Part shown: piece after piece, positions 1-10,061 of the stretch | How positions within the stretch are numbered: position 1 is the first letter of the stretch | Layout of the letters: each line of letters opens with the position of its first letter | DNA from: Oscheius tipulae | Taxonomy: Eukaryota > Nematoda > Chromadorea > Rhabditida > Rhabditidae | DNA: 64,000 nt | Assembly: GCA_037178975.1 (NCBI GenBank) | Contig: JASJZH010000005.1 | Span: 5,704,001-5,768,000, forward strand | Reading direction: 5' to 3' | Notes under the pieces: model-generated | The model's input: only the letters and a program-made list of their open reading frames with translations | Database searches by the model: none | What the model was told of the DNA's origin: nothing | Translations under genes and position numbers: made by a program

Positions 1-110
1 CGGTGGACTCTTCCTCTGCTTTGTTGATAAGCGACACACATGATGGACAAACAGTCTCTCTTGAGCTGGATATTCAAGTTTTTTTTTGGAAAGGAAAGTT
101 TATTGAATCG

Positions 111-412
111 TCACATATCTTTAGAATAACAGTTATTTTTGTAGCAATAGTGGGCAGTTGGACATGGAGGGTAGGCATCGAAGCACTGTCTTATTGCCTG
201 TGAAATAAATCTAATTAAACCGAAATAATCTTGTCACGATTGATGTTGTTCCTGAAACTCACAGTGGAACTTTGTGGTATAACAAAACAGCTTCGATTAC
301 GACACCAGAAGCCATCTGGACATGTCCCTTTCCAACACGGACTGCCAGCAACATCGAAACTTGTAGAAAGTACGATAGTTAACGTGAAGAGCAGGATGAT
401 CAACACGTGCAT
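111..412 (-). CDS. Small secreted protein with two four-cysteine modules
   Basis: Two exons (412-263 and 197-111) joined by a 65-base GTGAGT...CACAG intron give a 78-residue protein. Residues 1 to about 22 are a hydrophobic signal peptide. The mature part is two copies of one pattern, Cys-x(4-6)-Cys-Pro-x(3-5)-Cys-x4-Cys: CWKGTCPDGFWCRNRSC in exon 1 and a second copy in exon 2, so the intron separates the modules. The start is the ATG at 412; an in-frame TTG further upstream would place charged residues before the signal peptide. A poly(A) signal (AATAAA) follows the stop codon closely. I do not recognise the family. The architecture suggests an extracellular disulfide-rich peptide, but its function is unknown. 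Confidence 0.72.
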
Positions 413-772
413 GACTGAGGGGAGGATGAACTTTGTGACGCGCAAACATTTACGGAGCCCGAGAGAACCAATCCAATCCTTGAAAGCACACAGCTGTCAG
501 CCATTGACTCTGTTTCTTTGTTTGTTTGCGGAGTTTTCCGTGGCTACAGAAGGAAGCCGAAATTAACTGTCAATTAATTATTGTCAGAAGATTGCAATTT
601 AACTGTATACTGTATACTTTAGACTTTGATATTTTGACACCTGTCAAATTGGCGGAAATCTCGCAAACTGGATAATTTTCAGTCCTTACTGCAGTTCCAC
701 TACTTTCCTGTTGTAAAAATGCTTCATTTACAGACACTTATTGCGGAACCATGGGCTTCCCAAAGTATTAAT
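413..772. other. Intergenic gap
   Basis: This 360-base AT-rich gap lies between the 3' end of the lectin gene and the start of the mini-protein gene, both on the minus strand. It must hold the promoter of the mini-protein. I see no clear TATA box or operator. Confidence 0.4.
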
Positions 773-2344
773 TTAATACGGACTACACGTAGGAATTTGC
801 CCTGACCATTTGCCTCTGTTACAAGCTCGCTCAGCAATGCCATCCATCTTATAACCGGGATCACACTGATAGATGACCTTATCTTCTGTGACCCAATAAA
901 CTCGTCCTCCTTGGGGTGAGCCAATTAGTTCCCCTGAGCATTTGAGGTCGAGTCCTGTAAAACTTTTTTAGGAAAAAATCGACCACCTACCTAGTCGACA
1001 AATCGTCGGTATCTTTTGATTAACGTCAACAGGCACCCATTGCCAATCATGAAACTTGGACAGAAACACAGCTTTTGGTATTAGTGGAGAGACTAATTCA
1101 AAAGCCCAGTCAGACATTTCAAAGAGTACGACAGAGCCATTTCCCCAGAACCATCTAGTTTCATAAGAGGAGATATCTGCATATTGTTGTCATAGTAATA
1201 AAAAAGAGAACATACCTATCCAAAAGCTTGTCGCAGTTTCCGGCAATTTCGAAAGACCTGCCTTGATGGCGTTCAATTCATCCCAATCCTTGTAGTCCAA
1301 AAGACGACCACCGATTCCACTGCAAACTTGACGGGCCTCGTAGAATGTCGTAGCCTGAGTGGTAAAGAGATATTTTCCAAGATGTACTCTTCCTAGATCA
1401 GTTATGTGTTTTCCAAACTGATGTGGGATGGCTGAAAAGAGAGAATAATAGATGCAAAACAAACTACCCATTAGGGATTTTTTCCAGCAAAATAATTTTA
1501 AACTTACGAATAGAGGGCGACGATACTTTCATGACAGCTAACTGAAAAGTTCTGTCAGTTCCTTCTATTATCAATAGAGTAGCTTCTTCAAGTTTGCACC
1601 GGACCTTTTTCTCGATGCTTGACACTAATGATGCAGCTTCACAAATCGTTTGCCTTCCCGTGACTTGGTTCTTTAGAGTAATAGTGAGTCTCGACACCGC
1701 TGTGATCGAAGTAAGATAAACGAAAGCAATATCAAAACTTCCTCCAAATGCTGCAACACTGGAAATAAGTGATAAGTACAAAATAACTGGAAGAAACTAC
1801 TATTTATACACAGACCGTGGATTCTCATTTGGTTGGTTTGTAAAAGATCGAATTGTTCGAGTGCCTTGAAGAGAAAACTGTAAACGTAGAATGGGTAAAG
1901 TTAAGCGAAATGCATACTTCAGTAATTGGCAGCCCATCCAAAATGTCGGTTCCACAGTCGAGATTGTTCAGAGGGCTGTAGTTCCAAGTTCCATCCAGTG
2001 CACATTTCACTGTTACGTTTTTGCCGAGGGCATCGGAGTAGTTTCTAGAGGACGCACACCTGAAATACAAGCTGTCAACGAGAATTCTAAACGATATAAC
2101 ATACGGGTAAAAAGAATTATGTAATGAATTATCTTAAAATTTTACAAAAAGAGAAAAAAAAGAAATAAAAAAGATTAAGAACGAACCAATAGGTAACCTC
2201 TTTGCCTGGTGGAAAAACGTGGTAGAGGATACCATCAATCGATGTGAGCACAGTATCGTAAGTAATATGCGCAAACTCTGGTACCGCAGGTTGAGGACAG
2301 TTTGTGCTGGCAGTGTACGGCAGAAATAGGAGAAAGGGTAGCAT
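773..2344 (-). CDS. Secreted CCP / C-type lectin / CCP protein
   Basis: Seven exons (2344-2187, 2059-1918, 1864-1812, 1758-1508, 1431-1216, 1176-991, 954-773) join in phase to about 395 residues. The order is: signal peptide (residues 1-14), a sushi/CCP module (CPQPAVPEF ... VKCALDGTW), an unrecognised mid-region encoded by exons 3-4, a C-type lectin-like domain (ARQVCSGIGGRLLD, SFWID, WFWGNGS, PTICR) and a C-terminal second CCP (LKCSGE ... YQCDPGY ... GKWSG ... TCSPY). CCP and C-type lectin modules bind glycans or proteins outside the cell, so this is probably a soluble lectin or immune-type protein. I cannot see an EPN or QPD sugar-binding triplet with confidence, so glycan binding is inference. 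The exon 3 donor (CT|GTGTAT) is the least certain junction. Confidence 0.82.
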
Positions 2345-2778
2345 TTAAAATAGCCCAACGGTAAGTAGGCTTTTATAGGGTCGCAAAAATAGCTGTGCCA
2401 GGACAAAGATGTGCAAGCTGAACAAGCAATCGCTTCCAGCTAAACAAGAATGACCAGTGGTGATGAGAATGACCAGTTGAAGGTGTTCAAAGGCTAGCGT
2501 CGAAATTCAAAATAAAACCCACCATGCTCTGTTAAAATTTGCCTAGCACCTGAGGTTTTTGCGTGTTACACATTGAAACAGATTGCGTGTTTAACATAAC
2601 GTCAATTTTTTCATGCTTGGGCTGGTCAAAAGAGCCACAATAGTCTTATTGTTTGGAATCTTATTGTTGTTTCGTTCTCAATGTTCAATTCTTTTGTCTT
2701 CCTGCCTCTTACGTATTTTCTTTTTGTTACAAGATTGGTTAAAACCAAGCATACGATCGTCATCTGAAGCACAACATT

Positions 2779-3016
2779 ATGAGAGCAATTTATCTTTTGG
2801 CTCTACTCATTTTAATACCATTCGACGTTATGGTTAGTTATACAAACTTGAATTTTATAGAAAACGCAGGTTGTTGCTGTCTCTGATGATAGTTCCGGTA
2901 GTCTGTGCACATTCATAACCTGCCCCGCATATCAGACGTGCCTGGTAACCACAGGATGTGGAAAGTTCTGCATAAAGCCCGACTGCAAATGTGAATCGAG
3001 TAAATGTCCTTTTTAA
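2779..3016 (+). CDS. Small secreted cysteine-rich protein
   Basis: Two exons (2779-2832 and 2870-3016) separated by a 37-base intron give about 66 residues. The first 18 residues are a hydrophobic signal peptide (MRAIYLLALLILIPFDVM). The mature peptide has eight cysteines, ending in CIKPDCKCESSKCPF. An AATAAA lies about 55 bases after the stop. It is divergent from the lectin gene and shares a roughly 430-base promoter interval with it. The family is not recognised. It resembles neither defensins nor TIL domains closely enough to name. Confidence 0.7.
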
Positions 3017-3589
3017 ATTGAGCGAACGGAACTGACCTACGCTTTAAAGAAAGCTTTTTACTACCAATAAATACAACTGTCACTTGTCGTCATTGGGCGT
3101 ATAATTGAACAGCGTGGTCAATGGAAGAAGTTGGCGTCAGGATGAATGAGTTCTTGCTCTCGGTGTAGACGGAATCAGAAAGAATTTGCGCAACTATTGG
3201 ATGAAAACAGGTACCACATCTGGTTCTAGCTTCCCGATGAATCAGGAAATGACGTTTCTCAGTTTATGATGTGCGCCGGTTCGTTTTGCTACGAGTGAGA
3301 GCAAATACCCGCGGGCTACATTAGAAGCGCCCTCGCCGTTCTGTCAGTCCACGCACCAATGTCCGATATGGAAAAAACAGCCTTCACAGTACCAGAACAT
3401 TCAGGTCCGGAAGCTGCGATGCGCAGTGGTTCCCAATTCTATTTGCCAGCTCTGTATAGTAATGCTGTCGCCCTAGGAGCTCAATGCCAGTTACAACCTC
3501 ATTTATTTAAACCTTGCCCAGTTTCTGTTCCCTTCTGTCAGCCTTGCTGGTCTCTTCCACTCCACCCTGACCGCATGATTCTCTCCAGT

Positions 3590-3700
3590 CGAGCTACCAT
3601 GACAAGAGCAACGTTCTCCCAAAGAAAATGTCTCCCCAACTGATATGTCTTGCCAACAATTGGTGTGCGCACAAAGTAATTGGCAGTAAAAGCTTCAGAT
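3590..3700. repeat. Dispersed repeat, segment A copy 1
   Basis: This segment matches 61770-61880 in the same orientation, with shared blocks such as GAGCTACCATGACA / AAGCTACCATGACA and AAAGTAATT. The match ends where the Tc1 terminus begins at about 3703, as if the transposon had landed in the older repeat. Confidence 0.6.
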
Positions 3701-3702
3701 AT

Positions 3703-4340
3703 ACAGTGCGCGTCATAACTATAAAGGCACCCCAGTTTTTAGCTGTGGAGCCAAAACTACGCATTTTAAAAAAAATCTGACAATGCCATCTTTTTCTACG
3801 GTATTCAAAACCCTTGTAAAAAAATCTACAGACCCATCGGATTATCCTTCTGCCCTAGATAAACAAAAAGGTCTCGACGTGTCGAATTCAGAAGCGTCAA
3901 AACTATAAAGGCACTAACAAAACAATTCATATAAATAGCTTAACTTTAAATATTTCAGTAGTCGGTGGCTCTTCCGTTGCGGGAGATCAACTGGAACAGA
4001 CGGCTGTTCATCGAGAGAGAAAGATTCTTCAAAACAATGGGGTTTAGGGTCCTCCAGGCGATAAGAATGGCATTCTTCAGCTCCTGTACAGTTGAGAACT
4101 GCTTGCCGCTCTTGTAGACCTCTCTGACGAAAATTCCCCAGAGATTTTCAATCGGATTGAGTTCCACTTTTTTTCGTCGGAGAAGATGACCTATAGAAGC
4201 TATGAAAACAAAAATTTAGAACAGATAAAAGTCGGATTTTTTTGTTGCTGTTGTAAAGTACCATTTTGTAGAGAATTTTGAGCTGAGTAAGAATATTCAA
4301 TAATATTTAGGGGCACCTTTACTTCGAACCAAGTTACAGA
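3703..4340 (-). mobile_element. Truncated Tc1/mariner-type transposon
   Basis: The left end (CAGTGCGCGTCATAACTATA at 3703) looks like a Tc1-type terminal inverted repeat, and a near copy of its inner part (GTCAAAACTATAAAGGCAC) recurs at about 3895. The C-terminal part of a transposase lies between them and 4167, read from the minus strand. A weak match to the opposite terminus (GGGGCACCTTTA) is seen at about 4312. The N-terminal and central parts of the transposase are missing, so the copy is dead. Confidence 0.6.
3955..4167 (-). pseudogene. Transposase C-terminal fragment (Tc1/mariner)
   Basis: The ORF holds about 70 residues containing ELNPIENLWG, the hallmark that surrounds the last acidic residue of the DDE/DD34E catalytic triad in Tc1 transposases (usually SPDLNPIENLW). 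The usual SPD is replaced here. No DNA-binding HTH half and no first two Asp residues exist upstream, so it cannot be active. Confidence 0.7.
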
Positions 4341-4640
4341 GCTTCAAAGTTTTAGAGCCAAAGTTAGTGTATTGCTAAGAGGCGCTGTCGCTGCCCCATA
4401 TGTCTCGGGGTCGATTCCGCACCGAGGCAAATCGTTTCCTTCTATCGGTTTGAGGACAATATAGTGCCATTTTGTAGATTTCGATGAGGTCAGCAAGAAT
4501 ATGCAGTAATCTCAGTATAAACTAGCAATGAAGTGAAGTAGGCCGCGTTCCGATCGGAAATCCAGTTTCAGCATAAAAGATTGCGTACTGCTAAGAGAAG
4601 CTATTCGAACTACGCGACCTGGGTTCGACCCCTGTGGGCA
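4258..4640. repeat. Two diverged tandem units, each with a tRNA-like module
   Basis: Unit 1 (about 4258-4432) and unit 2 (about 4460-4640) share CCATTTTGTAGA followed by an AAGAATAT block. About 115-140 bases later each has a stretch starting GTRYTGCTAAGAG and containing a T-arm-like TCGGGGTCGATTCC or TGGGTTCGACCCC. In unit 2, ACTGC and GCAGT could pair as an acceptor stem. Neither copy folds into a complete tRNA by eye, so I read them as tRNA-derived repeats rather than working genes. Confidence 0.45.
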
Positions 4641-5073
4641 GTAATCTTTTTGTCGAGTTGTTTTCAGCTGTAAAAGACATAGAGACAGCGATTGGGACAG
4701 ATACAGAGGGGGTATGCGGACTATATGCCCCTTTTTGGAGAAGGGCGTATAGTCCTACAGTGTTGAAAAGGAAGTACCTACATATGTCGAAAGAACGGAG
4801 ATAAAGTCAATAAAGGAAAAGCTCGCAATAAAACTATAACACCGGAAAGCTATTTGTATGTACCCAGCGAAAGTTTGAGCTCTATCTAGAGGCGTGGTGG
4901 CGCTGGAAAAAAAGTGGTAAGTCTCATTCAACAGGAGTGTAAGATTTTATTTCCCATTTATCACTAGGAGATAGGAATATACACTCCTTCGTAACAGTAG
5001 TAATTTCCAAAATGGGTTTATAGCACTGGCGAAATAAAAACAAGGAATAACAAAAATTCTACTCTTGAGATCA

Positions 5074-5801
5074 TTAGAGACATTTTTCTGTGCTGATGCA
5101 CTCTCCGTCCCACATTCTAACTTGTCCTATGCTACAAAACCCTCGCGTGTTACGTCCGTAATCGTAGAACATTTTCTAAAAAGGGATTATTTTAAACATT
5201 ATCAGGAATCTTACTTGTCCTAGGCAGTTCCTGTCATATTTTTCGACTACCTTAGTCTGGTTAAGACGATCTGAGGGGTGACATTCCCTTGGAGGCACAC
5301 ATTTTCCAGAGGTCAATATCCGGACGAGCCCTGTTTTGCATTGACAGCGGGGATTTGAAGAAACTGTCACTTTTAGATCCTAACACTTCCTGTGTTATTG
5401 AATATTAAGAACTTGCTCGTCTATTTCCGCACGTTTTCTCAATCGGTCCCATCATTGAGTAGAACTCGAAATCGGCACACATCTGCTGTGCTGGAATTTT
5501 TGTCAAAATTAAAGTTTCAAAGGTACACCAAAAGAACTCACATTCAGGACAATCCTCCCACTTGACGCAATTCCCATTCGTCCCGCGAGCAAAACCTCCT
5601 CGTTTTTGGCACCAACACTGTGGCGTAGCAGTAGTGCTGTTCTAAATTTTTTAATATCAATTGGTCATTTCTACTGACCACAGTTTCAAGTTTACATGTG
5701 TATTCTCCAGTGAGACCAAACTCCGAATTGTGAGGGCATTTGGCTGGTTTTCGAGCAGCAAAACTCAGAGCTAACAAAGTGAAATGAAACAGAACGTTCA
5801 T
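5074..5801 (-). CDS. Secreted trypsin-inhibitor-like (TIL) protein
   Basis: Five exons (5801-5679, 5641-5542, 5490-5413, 5369-5215, 5175-5074) join in phase to 185 residues. A short signal peptide (MNVLFHFTLLALSFAA) is followed by TIL-type cysteine modules. Module 1 runs from CPHNSEF to CVKWEDCPE and includes CWCQKRGGFARG. Module 2 includes CQCKTGLVR ... CVPPRECHP. A shorter third module is RGFCSIGQVRMWDGECIST. TIL domains inhibit serine proteases through an exposed loop, and nematode members act extracellularly, for example in protecting gametes or in defence. The intron between exons 3 and 4 has a weak donor (GTTCTT), the least certain junction. The target protease cannot be inferred. Confidence 0.8.
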
Positions 5802-6199
5802 CGAAGAGGATTGAACGGAAGAGTCTCCTATAAGACAGTCCTATTTTGAGCGGGACTTCCCGACAAGGGCAAACAGAGCCCGCATTATCTCGTCAGGGTA
5901 AAACCAGCTGAAAGGACACTTTTCAAGAGGACAAAGGGAACAAAAAGGGCAGAGGGTCGCAGAAATTCGACAGCTTCTGTTTACAGTACGTAGCTAACCT
6001 GTAGTTGAACTACTTCTTAAATGGTAATGTTATTGTCTTATTTTGTCAGAAACTAAAGTGTAAACTAATCAGAAACACTCGAAATAAAGTCAAGTGTTGC
6101 GGCTTGCGTAGTTGACCTAACTAAAGCGCTTGACACATTTTTTCGGACATTACATTTCACTGAAACTTGTCGTAATCTCAGCAATGATTTTAATGATAT
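5802..6199. other. Intergenic gap
   Basis: These 398 bases separate the 5' end of the TIL gene from the 3' end of the desaturase gene. I see nothing beyond ordinary AT-rich flank. Confidence 0.4.
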
Positions 6200-8183
6200 T
6201 TATTGAGATCTTTCAGCATTAACTCTCCACTGAAAAATGCCAGGGCTCTTTGGAACAACATAGTCCAGTTTCCAATTGTACAGGAAAAACTTGTAGATAA
6301 AATCGTAGCTGCTTTCAGTTTTGTACGCGTAAGGTGTTCCCTCAAACCGTTTCAGCGCCTTCTTGATACCTTCTGTCGCTGCTCTCAATTTGTAGTGAGG
6401 GATCTCGGTAAAAAAGAAGTGATGTGCCACGTGACCTAAAGATAACTACGAGTATTAGGAACTCTGAACTCCTACCGTCTCCAATATGGTGCATAATAGT
6501 GTCCAAACCGAACCCTAGTTTTCTGTCGATTGTCTGAGTCTGAGCTTGTACAAACTTCCATTCGCCTTGTTCATACACCTGAGAGATGTTTGGTTGGATT
6601 AAAATTAATGAAGAACCTCAGTTTTCTCGTTTCTGTGCTGAAGGTACGTGATGGAAGTGAAAAAGAGACCTTGGAAATGGAGAGGGATGATGTAGTATTT
6701 GTACAGTGTGAGAAATGAGTAGTCGGACAGAATGTAGGCAATCTGCAAGTTGTTAATCATTGAGAGTTCTGTTGTTTATATGCTGTCTCTGTTTAAAAAA
6801 AACTTTTTTTTCCGGTACTCAAGGCTCTCTATCTCTGCTCTCTATCTCTTGGAAAATATTTATATTTCCAAGAACTTGTATTGTTCTTAATCCTCAATTA
6901 GATTAGATAACTTACAACGCCGAAAAAGATGCAAAGTGAGCTGGAAAAGGCGCACTGTATTCTTTCTGTTCTGTTACTGAACAATTTTGATCCCGGCCAA
7001 TAGTGAGAGCCATCCGGAATCCCGACAATCGTGTACATAGGCAAGTATCTAAACTTTCTTGTCTCGCGTTATCTGTGCTAAAAACTACCTGAACCACCCT
7101 GTCAAGGGAAATTTCAGATAAAACTTCCATCCCACATGAACTTTTTCAAATTTTTCCTTGACGGGCCAAGGATGACCTTTGTCTTTCTCAATGTGATTTG
7201 TGTGAATGTGATGTAGTCTGTAAGCGTTTTTTTTAGAAAAAGACCACATGTTCACGTACCTGTGCGACTTTTGAAACGGCCAGTACGGTGTCAAAAGCGG
7301 CGCGTGTGAAAGATGACCACAGAGGTCGTTGATCCATGTGTAATTGGAAAAAGTACCGTGTCCGCAGTCATGACCAATAAGAAAGATGGCATTGAACTGA
7401 ATTCCTATGACCCAATACCTAAAAACGATGGCTATTAGTACAAAACAATGTGTTACCATAAAAAGAGGCCAAAATACCCGAGACGGTCTTCGATGTGGGG
7501 AATTAATATGTATAGAAAAAGAACGAGAAGCCAGTCTTGGATCAGATATCGGATTGAAGTGAATGTATCCTTTTTGAAACATTCTGGATCTACATTTCTT
7601 CGAATTTCGCCCAATGTCAGATGCTGAAAAATGGTGATTTAATAAATCAGAGACTGAACTTGTATCAATGGAAACGCTGACAATCTGTTTGCTAGTGATA
7701 ACAAAGCTTTCGTCGGTAGGGAGACCACACAAAGATTACACAAAAAGTACTTAGACTTCGTTTCGCATTTTTTATTAGCTCCATTTCATCTCTACAGACT
7801 CTGTCTGTTTGTTTGTTTAATTGTCCGTGACCACGAAACAGAAGCGAGCCAATTATGTAGTCCAGAAGTTTTGTGGTTCAGAAACAGTTATTGTCCAAAT
7901 TGGGTGACAAGTCAACTTTGGATACTCTCTAGAACTTGGTTTTTGTACCAATGAAGCCGCTGGTAGCTTTTTGCTACTACGAAGCGGCGCAGCCGCTAAT
8001 ACAAACTGGAGGGCAAAAGGACGGCGAAACCGTCGGAAATGGCTGGTAAGATAACTAGTCTTTTAAAAGTATATAAAACGCTGTGCGACCCACCCTAATA
8101 TCTGCTTGATCCTTCACAAACGTCGATTCATTTGTTGATGCTAATTCCATGTTGAACTCTGACTTGATCAGCTTCTCAGCCAT
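6200..8183 (-). CDS. fat-2: Delta-12 (omega-6) fatty acid desaturase, FAT-2 type
   Basis: This enzyme inserts a double bond at C12 of oleoyl chains to make linoleate and is a membrane di-iron protein of the ER. All three histidine boxes are present: HDCGH, HRLHH (formed across an intron) and HVAHH. Other family landmarks are NDLCGHLSHAP, KDKGHPW, YTIVGIPDGSHYWP and QTQTIDRKLGFGLD. The region from LGEIRRNVDPECFKKDT to the stop is continuous over seven in-phase exons and collinear with FAT-2. The N-terminus is less certain: a start at 8183 (MAEKLIKSEF) followed by a small exon near 7690 fits, but the phase of that first join is not settled. The first intron contains a dispersed repeat (7865-8010). 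FAT-1 (omega-3) is the alternative, but the sequence reads closer to FAT-2. Confidence 0.9.
7865..8010. repeat. Dispersed repeat, segment B copy 1
   Basis: It is about 80% identical by eye to 62008-62145, same orientation. Shared blocks include ACAAGTCAACTTTGG / GCAAGTCAACTTTGG, CTCTAGAACTTGGTTTTTGT and CAATGAAGCC. It sits in the first intron of fat-2. Confidence 0.75.
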
Positions 8184-8940
8184 CGCATCTTATCGCAAAT
8201 TACTGTGCTTATATCTTTTCCAGACCCGCCCATCATTAATCATCATGGCTAACCATATTGGTGACAAATGACGCCAAGATTACCACAAACGTCACGTAAT
8301 CTTCTTTGGAAACCTTTCTTAACTAAAGCAGAGGTGTCCGTGTCTGTCTGTCATTGCCTGTCAGCACTAATACCCAAAAAATCTGACAAGTCAAAAGTTT
8401 TTAATATTCGGAGACCAAAGCATATCGAATTTTAAGTGTAGGTGGTTCAAATGTAGGCTCCATTTAACACTGTAGTTTGAGGAGTCGACAAGCTCTTTTT
8501 CTTATCAGAAAGTAGCTGGAAATACACGCCTTTTTTGTAGTCTAACTGATTACTCCCAGCAATGTGGAGACAAATTTTGTTCAAAATTCAGATTCCGGAT
8601 ACAGTCTTGGCAAGGAGACTAAACTAAAATATAAGTCCACTGTGAGTTGCCAAATTGGCTAAAAGGGATGTCTGTGCTGCATTCTTTGAACCCCCACTCA
8701 TAGACCGGTAGGCTTCCGATTCAGAATCAAAAAGTTAGGGCTGCTTCCCTGTTCCGGGGATCTGTAACCGTACTCCACTACCCTGTACCAGTGATGACAT
8801 ATCAATAGTCTATAGACCGGTGCTAGCAACTTCTTTGTTCCTGGAATCTGTTACTGCCGTCCACTGTATTCATCTCGATAGCAAACATTTTTGATTACGC
8901 GCCCACTGTGTAGCTGCTACGTTGCCATGACAACAGCTTA
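8184..8940. other. Divergent promoter region with an internal diverged duplication
   Basis: This gap separates the divergent fat-2 and dynein light chain genes. It contains GATA-type motifs (TTATC) just upstream of fat-2. It also holds two diverged copies of one segment beginning ATAGACCGGT (about 8700-8780 and 8812-8875), which share TTCC..GG.ATCTGT and a TCCACT...GTA end. Confidence 0.45.
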
Positions 8941-9419
8941 ATGGAAGCCGATCGTGACTTTACCCTTCGCCCTAACCAACAACAGAAGTGTTCATTTTCC
9001 ACTGAATTTCTATAGACTTTTATTCAGATTCCGTTCCTCAGATGGAAATGCACTAATCTCAGCCGTACAGAATGAGGTCCTAACGGGAGAACTCTATGAT
9101 GCCGCCACAGCTCAAAATCTCTCGACACGCGTGGCAGAAGAGGTACGTAGTCGATTGAAAGCTCTCCATTTGGAACACTACAAATATCTGGTGCAAGTGA
9201 ATTTGAGTGAGCAAAGAGGCCAATCAGCCCAGTAAGTTGCCTTTTAAATCAAAAACTTTTTTTTTAGTATTGTTGCTCAATGTGTTTGGGACAGTGATTG
9301 CGACGCCATGTGCCACAGTTTCTTCTCCAATGTAGGCTTTGTACTTCTTTTACAAACTTTTCATTTTAAAGGATTCTCTATGGTGTGAAACCATCGTCTT
9401 TGCTGTTTTCCACTATTAA
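8941..9419 (+). CDS. Tctex-type dynein light chain (DYNLT2B/TCTEX1D2-like)
   Basis: Four exons (8941-8987, 9028-9231, 9268-9331, 9372-9419) join in phase to about 120 residues. The C-terminal half is the Tctex1 fold: KYLVQVNLSEQRGQ, then CVWDSDCDAM, then NDSLWCETIVFAVFHY to the stop. RPNQQQ...F near the N-terminus and the EQRG and NDS.(W/F)C..AVFHY-type ending are closer to the TCTEX1D2 group than to DYNLT1/3. That subunit belongs to dynein-2, which drives retrograde intraflagellar transport in cilia; in nematodes this would be in ciliated sensory neurons. The start is the first ATG of the conserved reading, and the length is normal for the family. Confidence 0.85.
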
Positions 9420-10061
9420 AGAAGACCTGAATAGGAGAGATACAAGAGGAATGAATTTTATACAATGTGTTGGAATTTGCTTATTCAATATCTGACCGCT
9501 CGCTCTTCGAAGAAACATCTAGGGGTTGTGAAGCCAATTTTTTTTAAAACCAACATCAGAGTGTTTAGCGGATCCTCGATCTCCAGTCTTAGTTTCTTTT
9601 AGACATTTCTCTTCTGTTGAACTTGCCCAATTTCCTCTATTGTCGGAGAAATCAAATCGGTGATACGTTTCCGTTACAGTGCTTCCAATGGTGGAAAAAC
9701 TCTTGAACTCTTCCATCGCTTACTATGTAAAAACAAAACCCGTTTTTGTTCCAGAGTCCATTAAACAGGGTTCTACTAATAAGGTATTTCTCCTGAACCG
9801 TTGCGTGTGCAGGATCATTTTATTAAGCAGAAAAAACATGATCCTGTTAGAACAAAACAATACGATTTTCCTTGTTCGAATTGCTCTTTCCGCATGCATT
9901 TTCAAGCAGAGCCTGGCCTCGAGTCATTTTTGTAGCTCATTTTCTCCGAAGGAACTAGGGGCCAGGGCGAAAATGTAGCTTTGATACAGGGTTCGTCCCC
10001 GCTTTCGCTCTACTTGAGAACTGCTTTTGTTACAGGATCGCACAGTCCCGAGACTACCAAG
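9420..10061. other. Intergenic gap
   Basis: I see no gene here. A TTACAG acceptor-like site (10030-10036) lies 26 bases before the next start codon and could be the trans-splice site of the receptor mRNA. Confidence 0.4.

Larger units (their letters stand above)
3017..5073. other. Repeat-rich gap without a host gene
   Basis: I find no host gene in these 2 kb. The stretch contains a fragment of a dispersed repeat (about 3590-3700), a truncated Tc1/mariner element (about 3703-4340) and two diverged copies of a unit with tRNA-like modules (4258-4640). The region 4640-5070 looks featureless. Confidence 0.6.

Noticed and set aside
3359-3643. 94-codon plus-strand ORF
   Set aside because: Its 3' part coincides with dispersed repeat segment A, there is no splice context or signal peptide, and its composition is not coding-like.
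9809-9855. Hairpin AGGATCAT ... ATGATCCT
   Set aside because: An 8-base stem alone with no conserved loop, terminator or miRNA-like arm is expected by chance.
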